Source of the DNA: Pelagophyceae sp. CCMP2097
Lineage: Eukaryota; Sar; Pelagophyceae
NCBI GenBank assembly: GCA_026770575.1
Contig: MU657168.1
Span: 581,550-606,122 of the forward strand
DNA length: 24,573 nt
Direction: 5' to 3'
The notes beneath the pieces were generated by a model that saw nothing but the letters and a program-made list of their open reading frames with translations, was not told where the DNA came from and made no database searches. Position numbers and translations under genes: made by a program. This document shows, one piece after another, positions 9,712 to 17,062 of the stretch (positions are counted from its first letter, which is position 1; the number at the start of each line of letters is the position of its first letter).

Positions 9712-9855
9712 GGCGAGCGGCGACGGGCTTGTTCCTGCCGATTCCAGAACAACCAAAGGTCGAATACGTCCATGCAGTTCCCCGTCCTCCGTGCGGTTCC
9801 CCACATCGGCGACTGCTCCTCCCCCGGGTCAACGCGCCTCGTCCCGCCGTGCAGG
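9712..9855. promoter_or_regulatory. Compact divergent promoter region, alpha-galactosidase / SPCS2
   Basis: Only 144 bp separate the two start codons on opposite strands, so this stretch must contain both 5' UTRs and core promoters. It is of mixed composition, with no TATA box. The call rests on the arrangement alone. Confidence 0.45.
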
Positions 9856-10725
9856 ATGAGCGACATCATGGCGCTGCTGGGCCTGGTGTCGAAGAAGAAG
9901 GACGAGAACAAGGACGACGACTACCTGCACGTGGACACGGGTGACTCGTTGAAGATGAAGCAAGTCTTAGACGAGGCCTGCGTCAAGGCTGTTCTCACCA
10001 AGGATTATGACGAGCTCCACTTCATCGACAACCTCAAGATCTCCCTGATGGTCGTCGCATGCCTCTTCGCCGTCACCGCGCAGTTCTACCCGCTGCCCTT
10101 CCCGGCCTCGCGGCCGCTCCTCGGCGTCTGCTGTGAGCCTGCCCACTGCGCCCCACGCCCGCCGCGCCGGCGCGAAACGCCCGCGCATTAGGCTCGGGCT
10201 ACTTCATCTTCAGTACGAACGACGCCCCCCCCCCGCCGCCTGCCGGGAGACGGCTGCTATGAGACGACGATCCCATGTCGAGGCAGGCGGCCCGAGCCTC
10301 GGCGTCTAGGCGGCATCCTGCAGCTCGTGGTCAAGTTCGTCGAGAAGGACGCCATCGTGAGCCGCCCTCTTGGATTCGCTTCGGAAGCGGGGGGAGCAAT
10401 CTTTGCTTCGGCAGCGCCGTCGAGCTCGACGGCGAATGTCAGGTCGTCACCCACCCCAAGGCCGGCGCGCGCAAGGGCCTCCGCGTGCGGTCCGCCTTCC
10501 CGCGCTACCAGTCCGACTACACGATTATTGTGCAGTTGGACGAGCCCGACGTGCGTTTCATGCGCGCCCTCGCACAGGGGCGCACGCGCCCTGTAGGCGC
10601 CAGAAATGGAGGAGAAGCACTGCGTCGGCAAGTTCTTCGACGCGGACGGCTACTTTTGGGAGCAGGGGTTCATCGACACGGTGCAGAAACTTGTCGAGCG
10701 GTTCGAATCCAAAAAGACGAACTGA
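9856..10725 (+). CDS. SPCS2: Signal peptidase complex subunit 2 (SPC25)
   Basis: Model: join(9856..10132, 10192..10212, 10310..10356, 10443..10550, 10597..10725), 193 aa. Introns are 59, 97, 86 and 46 nt, with a 21-nt microexon. Every junction keeps the frame and restores family sequence: VLDEACVKAVLTKDYDE; two membrane segments (LKISLMVVACLFAVTAQFY, and SRPLLGVCCSGYFIFSGILQL formed by the microexon); then KFVEKDAIVVTHPK, SAFPRYQSDYTIIVQLDEPD and VGKFFDADGYFWEQGFI. SPCS2 is a non-catalytic ER-membrane subunit of the signal peptidase complex that links it to the Sec61 translocon. Both ends of the protein face the cytosol. The second ATG at the start (MSDIM) was chosen over an in-frame one at 9772, which would add sequence not seen in the family. 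Confidence 0.88.
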
Positions 10726-10996
10726 CACTCTCGGTGTTCCTGTTTTGTGGCGCTAAGAGACCCTCGTGATTCGTATCGTGGCATCCGAGGATGCGAGTGC
10801 GGGTTCCCGTGATTCGTCGCGTGGCAGCCGCGATGCGCCTTGGGGTCGCCGGGCAGGACTTTATGGGATTCGATCAAACCCTCGCCTTGTGTTCGTCACG
10901 GGCCCAAACTCATTTGCCGGAATTTTCGACCGCTTCGCTCGGTGGCCCGGTCGTGGCGGCGGTCCTCTCCCGGCTTGGCGGCGGCGGGCGCGGCGC
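10726..10996. other. Intergenic region with an imperfect direct repeat
   Basis: Between SPCS2 and the phosphatase gene (same strand) lie 271 bp. Two related segments of about 30 bp, each of the form GTGATTCGT..CGTGGCA..CGATGCG (about 10765-10797 and 10806-10836), make an imperfect tandem duplication. No protein-coding signal is seen. Confidence 0.4.
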
Positions 10997-13270
10997 ATGA
11001 TGCTGAAGAATTTTGCCTCGCTGCGCGAGCGCATCGAGGTGAAGATGATGCAGGCCAAGGAAGGCGTGGAAAAGCACGTTTTGACGGAAGAGAACAGGAC
11101 GCTCGCCCTCGGGTGCGCCCCCCCCGCGCGCCGCGTCGCCCTCGCCCGCGCAAATGCGCCACGGATTCGGACGTAGGCTCGTCGCCAAGGCGCGCGCGAC
11201 GGTTGAGGAGTTTGTCGACGAGTCACGTGCGTCCGCGCCTCCCCCGCGCGGCGGCCCGACGCCCGCGTAGGCACCTTCGCTGAGGCGGCGACGAAGTCGA
11301 TGGCGGAGGCACAAAGGGAGCACGAGGAGGCGGACCTGCGCGGGGCCGTGATCGACCTGACGTACGTCACAGACCGCTTCATTGCCATGGCCATGCCGCG
11401 CGCGGGCGCGGCGCGGCGAGGGCGCGCCTCGAATCCCGTTGCCGCGGTGGCGCACCACTTGAGGACGTACCACGACGGCCATTACATGGTCCTCAACGTC
11501 TCCGAAGAGTCGTACGACTACGCGTGCTTCGAGCAGCAGGTCTTAGAGTTCAAGTTCCCGGGCCACCCGGCGCCGCCGCTGGGCATGCTCTTCAAGATGT
11601 GCGCCTCGATTGAGTCGTGGCTTGAGGCGGACCCGGAGAACGTGGTGGCGGTGCACTGCCTCACGGGCAGGGGGCGCACGTCCGTCGTGATGGCATGCGC
11701 CATGGCCTGGCTCGGCCTCTTCGAGACGCCCTTTGAAGCGCTGGCCCACGTGGCGCGCAGGCGCGGAGAAGACGTGGAGAAGATGTCGATCCCGTCGCAG
11801 CGGAGATACGTCCAGTACTTTGCAAACGTCTTGGACGGAGTCGCGCCGCGGTCCGAGCCCTTGGTCCTCCGGCGCGTCATCATGCACGCCATCCCGGACC
11901 TCCGCGGCACCAACGATTCCGCCGTTCAGCCGCCGGCGGGGTGCTGCCCGTATCTCCAGTTCTTCAAGGGCGGCGAACTGGCGTACTCGACGACGTGGAC
12001 GGGCGCGCAGGGCTCCGGCGGCGTCGAGCCGTGGGCGGCGCAGGACGACGGGCCTTTGGTGTTTAATGTCGACTGCGTCGTCCACGGCGACGTTTTGGTG
12101 CGGTGCCGGCACCTGGCGCGCGACGGCGCGCGCACGTCCATGTTCCGCGCCGCGCTCCACGCCGGCTACGCGCCCGCGGGCGTCGTGCGCCTGACAAAGG
12201 CGCAGCTCGACGGCGCCTGCGCCGACTCGAGGTTCCCAGACGACTTTTTTATAGACCTCATCTTCTCACCCCTCGACGACGACGCTTCCGCCGCGCCGGC
12301 GCCAGAGCCGGCTGCCGCCGCTTCGACGCCGCCGCAACCGCCGAAGAAGGCGGTCGAACTGGCAGCGTACGACCAGCTCCTGCACAAGGACTCGCGCTTC
12401 TGGCGAGAGGTGCACGACCGCAAGCAGCGCGCGCAGCGGCGCCGCCTTGCCGCCGCACAGCCGCGGCCCGACGCCGCCGCCGGTCGGTCCCTCGACGCCC
12501 AGGCCGACGGCGCCGCGGTCAAGGGGCCCGTCCAGCGCGCCGCCGCGGGGCGCGGGCCCGTCTTCGCCATCGGCGACGCCGAGACGGCGGCGGCGCGCCC
12601 GGTGCCCGCCGTGGAGGCGCCGCCGCAACCGACGGCCGCGGAGACGGCGGCCTTCGACACGGACGACCTGCTGCAGCAGCTCGCCGAGGCCGACGCGTAC
12701 TTTTCCGCGGCGGCGCCCGCAGAGGTCGACGACGCCGCCCTCGACGACGCCCTCGACGCGCAGGTTTCGGACGCGCCGCCGTCTGAATCGCCGCCGTCCG
12801 AATCGCCGCCGCCCGACTCGCCGCCAACGACCGCCGACGTGCTGACCGCGGCCGACGGACCCGCGCCGCCGTCGACCGCCGTCGAAGTGTCGACCGCGTC
12901 GAAGGCGGTCGACGGACCCGCGCCCGAGACGGCGGGCAGCGCCGACGAGGTTCCTCGCGCGGCCGAGGAGCCGCCCGCACCGCCGCCCGTCGCTGAGGTC
13001 GTTGTTGCGACGGCGGCGGCCGACGACACTGCGGATGTCGCGCTGGAGGAGCCGACGACGGACGTGGCACTGGAGGAGTCCGACGTCGACTCGAGATCAG
13101 TGCCGGACGCGCAGGACGTTGACACGCTCGCGCAGGACTTTGGCCTGGACGCGCTCGAGCAGGACTTTGGCTTTTCGGCGTCCGACGCGCCTCCGTCCGA
13201 GGGCGCGGCCGGCGATGACGCGGCGTTTGACATTGACGACTTTGAATCGTATCTGAATAATCTCAAGTAA
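10997..13270 (+). CDS. PTEN/tensin-type phosphatase with C2 domain and long acidic tail
   Basis: Model: join(10997..11112, 11177..11226, 11271..13270), 721 aa. Introns are 64 and 44 nt. Residues 1-75 are helical and charged (ASLRERIEVKMMQAKEGVEKH). The phosphatase domain starts at about 80 (AVIDLTYVTDRFIAMAMP), continues through HYMVLNVSEESYDYACFEQQ, and has the P-loop HCLTGRGRT at 184-192, with catalytic Cys185 and Arg191 present. The general-acid region reads FPGHPAPP, where PTEN has an Asp. A tensin-type C2 domain follows (about 255-400: PYLQFFKGGELAYSTTW, FNVDCVVHGDVLVRCRHL, LTKAQLDG, FFIDLIFSP). Residues 400-721 are low complexity, Ala/Pro/Asp-rich, with TLAQDFGLDALEQDFGF near the end and a terminal FDIDDFESYLNNLK. 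The family dephosphorylates 3-phosphoinositides at membranes, but activity here is uncertain. It may be closer to tensin or auxilin than to PTEN. Confidence 0.85.
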
Positions 13271-13457
13271 ACGACGCCCGACTCTTCAGCACCAACCCAG
13301 AGAAGGAACGCCCGGGGCCTTGTGGGGGAGGCGCGGTAGCATGGGCCTTGTTAAAAATAATGGTCCGGCTGGTGGGGAAAGGGGTTTTTCCCTTTCCCCA
13401 GCTCTCTCCGAGCTTGCATGCAGCGTCGAGGGCCGTGATTTAAAAACACGGGTGCGT
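13271..13457. other. Convergent intergenic region with a strong hairpin
   Basis: A perfect 10-bp inverted repeat, GGGGAAAGGG (13374-13383) and CCCTTTCCCC (13390-13399), is separated by a 6-nt loop. It lies between the stop codons of the phosphatase and ATP sulfurylase genes, which face each other. It would form the same stem-loop in both 3' UTRs. A role in 3' end formation is only a guess. Confidence 0.55.
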
Positions 13458-14779
13458 TTACTCGCGGAGGACGGCGACGACGGACTTGAAGGCGAACCAT
13501 TCCGGGATGTCATCACCCGCGTTGAGCATCTTGCGGAACTTGGTGCCCGAGAGGTTGAGCGAGTCGAGGCCCATCTCCTTGGCCTTGTCCGCCGTGATGT
13601 AGCCCTCCTCGGCGGTGTAGACGAGGTTGAGCGACGGGACGGCCTCGACGCCGAGCTCGCCGCCGTGCTTCAGCGCGAACTCCTGCGCGTCGTAAGCGCC
13701 GTAAAAGTCCTCGCCGTCGATGCTAGACTTGCAGCCGGCCATGTCGCGGCCGATGATGAAGTGGGTACAGCCAAAGTTCTTCCGGATCATCATGTGGTGA
13801 ATCGCCTCGCGCGGGCCGGCCATGTGCATGGAGTACGGCAGGTACGCCCAGACGATGCGCGGGTTGGCCGCCTCGGCCTTGAGCACCTCGTACGTCTTGT
13901 AACGGAGCGTGCCCGGGATGTCGCCGGGCTGCGTCGGGCCACACGTCGGGTGCACCAGGACCACGGCGTCCTTGCCCACGTTGGGCGCGTCGAGGGCGCG
14001 CGTGAAGAGCTCGTAGTGCGCGCGATGCACCGGGTTGCGGCACTGGAACGCGACGATGTCGACCGTGTCGGGGAGCATGGCGCGGACCTCGGACGGCGAC
14101 TGGCAGGGGAAGTCGCGCTTCGGGACGGAGAGGCCCGTGACCTTGCCGCCGACGTAGAACTTGCCGCGCTCCATGGCGACCATCTGCGTGCCCGGGTGCT
14201 CGAGCGAGGATGTGCCGTAGACGGACTTGCACTCCAGAGGCTTGTCCGGGGTGTAGACGGACGAGACCTCGAGCGTGGCGATGTCCACGCCGTTCTCCTT
14301 GAGGAGCAGCTTGGCGCCGACCTTGATCGAGGCATCCGACGTGTCGAAGACGACGGGGAGCGAGAACATGAGGCCGTCCGGCAGCTGCATGGCCGCGACG
14401 ACGGATTTGTACGCGTCCTCGTCCATGAAGCCCGTCAGCGGCGAGAAGCCGCCGTTGCAGAGGAGCTCCACGTCGCACGACTGGCGCTCCGTCATCTCGA
14501 CCGTGTGCGTCACGCCAGCCGAGGCGGCGGACACGTCCGGCGCCATCAGGTTGACCAGCCTAAGTCGGAAAGTTGAAGTTTACACGCAGCTTGTATGTCG
14601 AGTCCTCCCCCCCGACAAGGACAGAGTTTCTTTCAGCCGGACGCGGTGACTGGCTTGCCGCCGTGCGGCACCTGCCGGGACGCCTCGAGGGCGACGCCGC
14701 GGTGCGCCGGGCCGACGGCCGACGGCGCAAAGGCGCCGACGGTGGCCGCCGAAGCGAGGGCGATGATGGAAGTGCGCAT
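13458..14779 (-). CDS. ATP sulfurylase (sulfate adenylyltransferase), plastid-type presequence
   Basis: Model: complement(join(13458..14559, 14655..14779)), 408 aa. The enzyme makes adenosine 5'-phosphosulfate and pyrophosphate from ATP and sulfate, the first step of sulfate assimilation. Family motifs seen: PHGGKLVNL at the exon junction; CNGGFSPLTGFM; the nucleotide-binding QCRNPVHRAH (214-223), which carries the HxxH-type motif; VLVHPTCGPTQPGD; YLPYSMHMAGPREAIHH; IIGRDMAG (Met where His is usual); and SGTKFRKML. There is no fused APS kinase. Residues 1-20 (MRTSIIALASAATVGAFAPS) form a signal peptide ending in an AFAP junction, as in diatom and pelagophyte plastid proteins, which fits plastid sulfate reduction. 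The 95-nt intron appears to use a GC donor (GGCAA|GCCAGT) with a TTAG acceptor, because only this junction restores PHGGKLVN. A MITE sits 185 bp upstream of the start. Confidence 0.92.
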
Positions 14780-14955
14780 CCCTGCGAGGCAAGGTTCGTG
14801 GCCGGGCGCGGGCGGGGAAATGGCACAGGCATGGCGGCGCGCAGGCCGCAGGCGGCGACTCACTTTCACTTTGAAGATCACCAAATAAGAAATTGGCGAG
14901 CGAATCGCAAGAATTGAATGAGTCCAGATGGGACCGGGTGCGTCCGTGTCTATGG

Positions 14956-14963
14956 ACCAATAC
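14956..14963. repeat. Target-site duplication of the MITE, left copy
   Basis: ACCAATAC, identical to 15403-15410 on the other side of the element. Confidence 0.85.
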
Positions 14964-15402
14964 CAGCGGTGGGAATTCATTTAAGGGTGAAGTGAATTAT
15001 TCACTGAATAAATTCACTTCACCATATTCACTTCACATTCACATTCACATTCACTACCACCGAACATTTGTGAAGGACTTCATTAATGACTTCACCAACC
15101 CCGGCCGCCGGCCACCGTCGAACGTCGCTGTGGGGTCCCCGGAGGAGGTCCCACCGTCGCTCTGAGGTCCCCGGAGGACCGGAGGGAGTCGCACTGCCCT
15201 TGAGCAGACGTCCTGGGGCCATTAGTGGCGCATACAGCCGTCGGCGGACGAGCCTTTCACTGATTCACTGATTCACTTCACATTCACCAGGATTTGCAGC
15301 CGTAGTGAACGTCGATTCATTAATGACTTCACTACCACCGAACATTTGGGGGCTCGCGTGAATATTCACTCACTTTGAATTTCCAGTGAATTCCCACCGC
15401 TG
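14964..15402. mobile_element. Non-autonomous hAT-type MITE (439 bp)
   Basis: The element has perfect 16-bp terminal inverted repeats, CAGCGGTGGGAATTCA at 14964-14979 and its reverse complement at 15387-15402. It is flanked by an exact 8-bp target duplication ACCAATAC (14956-14963 and 15403-15410). An 8-bp duplication and termini beginning CAGCG are diagnostic of the hAT superfamily. The inside has no open frame. It is made of TTCACTTCAC/ATTCAC-type repeats near both ends, a CATTCA microsatellite, a 17-bp exact repeat (15079-15095 and 15316-15332) and an 18-bp repeat (15053-15070 and 15331-15348), as expected for subterminal transposase-binding sites. The intact ends and duplication suggest recent insertion. 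Confidence 0.9.
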
Positions 15403-15410
15403 ACCAATAC
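15403..15410. repeat. Target-site duplication of the MITE, right copy
   Basis: ACCAATAC, identical to 14956-14963; the pair marks the insertion of the 439-bp element. Confidence 0.85.
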
Positions 15411-15699
15411 TAGTACCTAGCCCCGGGGGTTACGGGGGGCGCGGCGCGGAAGCCCTGCGGAGAGGTGAGCCCCGCGGAGACTTCCAGGGGGCGCCCCGGG
15501 AGATTCGTGTTTCGGTCTTGAGATTGGCACGACGCCCCGTGCGGCGCAGACGGTGCGCAGCTTTCGGGGCCCCGCCACGTCACGACAGACACACTCCGGA
15601 AACCTTTCAACGATCGATCCGGAACGGCTCCGGTGGAGCTGGGGCAGTCTGGGGACGTGTACGTGCACCACAGAGAACGTTACAACGTGGCGTGTGTCC

Positions 15700-16558
15700 T
15701 CATTCTTGCGCGTGCATGACCGCGTCGATGGCGATGGAGAACGCCGCAAAGCCGGCGCAGCCTAGGGTCGTAAGAATCACTGAGGCGCCAGTCCTCGTGG
15801 CGCGCCGCTCCCGACGGCGGACCGCGGGCCCCGCAGGAGCACTCGCCGATGCCGGCAGCCTGCGGGCCCTGTTTCGCGGCGAGGATGGCGCCCGTGGCGC
15901 AGCCCGAGAGGCCTGCGAGACGCGTGTGCGGCGAGGCGCCGTTTGTGCGGCACGGCAGGCTTGCGAGCCCGGCGCACCTCCGTTGAGGACGTCGTGCTTG
16001 CCTCTCGCCTTCTCGACGACGCAGTCGACGCCGGAGAAGAGCGCTAAGCGGTCTCGCCGTCGCGGGAGCGATGCGCGCGGGTAGCAGTGGGTTGAAAACG
16101 CACCGGTGATGACGGAGAAGGATTTGCAATACCAAATCGCCTTGTCCCCCAAGCTCCGCCACGCCACGCCGACCTAAGGAAGGACCCTCGTCGAGCGGCG
16201 CCGCGTCATCGGAGGCCTCGCACCTGCTCGGCGATGGGCGACGAGGGCATCGTCCGGCCGCCCGGGCCGATGGGCACCTATAGCGCGAGGTCGGCTGGGT
16301 CCTTCTCGCTTCGATGCGCACCACGGGGTCTGCGCCGAGGATGCCGAAGAAGACGCCCATCATGACTCCGACGAAGCCGCCGATGAAGACGCCCGTGGCC
16401 GCTTTGAACGCGCACGACTCTTGGTACAACCACATTGGGTTGGGAGGCGGGCCCATGTGCGACCGAGGCACCGGAAGAAAGACATACCAAGGCAGCTGCC
16501 GCGTCGGCCGCGCGGAACCGTCGGCCGGCGAAGGGTCGTACCGATCCCAGTCCGACAT
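15700..16558 (-). CDS. TIM22: Mitochondrial inner-membrane translocase subunit TIM22
   Basis: Model: complement(join(15700..15761, 15847..15912, 15978..16043, 16104..16173, 16224..16277, 16322..16558)), 184 aa, close to the usual 190. Introns are 85, 65, 60, 50 and 44 nt, and all phases agree. The Tim17/22/23 domain is clear: YQESCAFKAATGVFIGGFVGVMMG (first membrane helix), AWRSLGDKAIWYCKSFSVITALFSGVDCVVEKARGK (second), then LSGCATGAILAAK and GCAGFAAFSIAID (third and fourth). TIM22 is the pore of the carrier translocase that inserts multi-spanning carrier proteins into the inner mitochondrial membrane. The last intron needs a GC donor (ATCG|GCGAGT). That choice gives exactly the spacing seen in animal TIM22 between SGC and the GCxGFAAFS motif, while the nearest GT donor would add seven residues. 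It faces GPI across a 504-bp divergent region. Confidence 0.9.
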
Positions 16559-16645
16559 GGCAAGGCCGCCGCGCCTCGCGGAAGGCCGGGCGCGTCGCAG
16601 TCGCGATCGCGTACGCTTCGGGCACTTGCGGTTCGGCGACAATAT

Positions 16646-16881
16646 TTTTCGGCGAAGATTAACATCTAACTTGAAGCCCGGTCCACTCGCAGCGCAAGCG
16701 TAGCGTAGCGGAGGTGGGGACCGGGGGTTTCCGGTTGTAGTCCTCCAGGTCCGTGAATTCCCGTGGCCACGCAGTGGGCGTGGGAAGGAGTGCGGTACCC
16801 CAGGTGAGATATCTCTCTCCCCGTTTTCCTCGCGGTCGCTTGCGCCGACGCGTGAAAAACTTTTCGGCGAAGATTAACATC
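16646..16881. repeat. 21-bp exact direct repeat
   Basis: The 21-mer beginning TTTTCGGCGAAGATTAAC occurs at 16646-16666 and again at 16861-16881, 215 bp apart. Both copies lie in the TIM22/GPI divergent region. It may bound a small inserted segment or be a duplicated promoter element, and the second copy abuts the palindrome array. Confidence 0.75.
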
Positions 16882-16882
16882 C

Positions 16883-16945
16883 TAGTACTACTATCATATG
16901 ATAGGAATTCCTAGGAATTCCTAGTAGGAATCCTAGGATTCCTAC
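16883..16945. repeat. Array of adjacent perfect palindromes
   Basis: Four palindromes lie end to end: TAGTACTA (16883-16890), CTATCATATGATAG (16891-16904), a 22-bp perfect palindrome centred on CCTAGG (16902-16923) and another 22-bp perfect palindrome with a CCTAGG core (16924-16945). The units share GGAAT/ATTCC half-sites. The tract is AT-rich against a very GC-rich background. It could form cruciforms or bind dimeric proteins, or be a hairpin-shaped mobile remnant. Confidence 0.8.
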
Positions 16946-17022
16946 AAATTGTATAGTGGCAATGTGAGGCATGGGGGGGATTATTTATATTCCGGTATAC
17001 ATTGTATTTTTGCCAGTGTCAC

Positions 17023-17040
17023 GGATCCTTTAAAGGATCC
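17023..17040. repeat. 18-bp perfect palindrome upstream of GPI
   Basis: GGATCCTTTAAAGGATCC is its own reverse complement and ends 22 bp before the GPI start codon, so it would sit in the 5' UTR or core promoter. Confidence 0.6.
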
Positions 17041-17062
17041 ACGTGGCCACTAGGCTAGCGTC

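Larger units (their letters stand above)
16559..17062. promoter_or_regulatory. Divergent intergenic region, TIM22 / GPI
   Basis: This 504-bp gap between two start codons read in opposite directions contains a 21-bp direct repeat, a run of adjacent perfect palindromes (16883-16945), and a further 18-bp palindrome (17023-17040) 22 bp before the GPI start. No TATA box is obvious. The motif GATTATTTATATTCCGG (16979-16995) recurs with one mismatch at 8068. Confidence 0.5.

Noticed and set aside
10698..10712. GGTTCGAATCC, resembling a tRNA T-loop
   Set aside because: It is inside the last coding exon of SPCS2 and no cloverleaf surrounds it. No tRNA or rRNA gene was found in the window.
13320..14576. 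418-codon plus-strand open frame, rich in Arg, Val, Leu and Glu
   Set aside because: It is the antisense shadow of ATP sulfurylase.
15001..15300. Spaced ATTCAC/TTCAC repeats resembling a CRISPR-like array
   Set aside because: Units are short and irregular, have no unique spacers of constant length, and lie within the terminal repeats of a hAT MITE in a eukaryotic genome.
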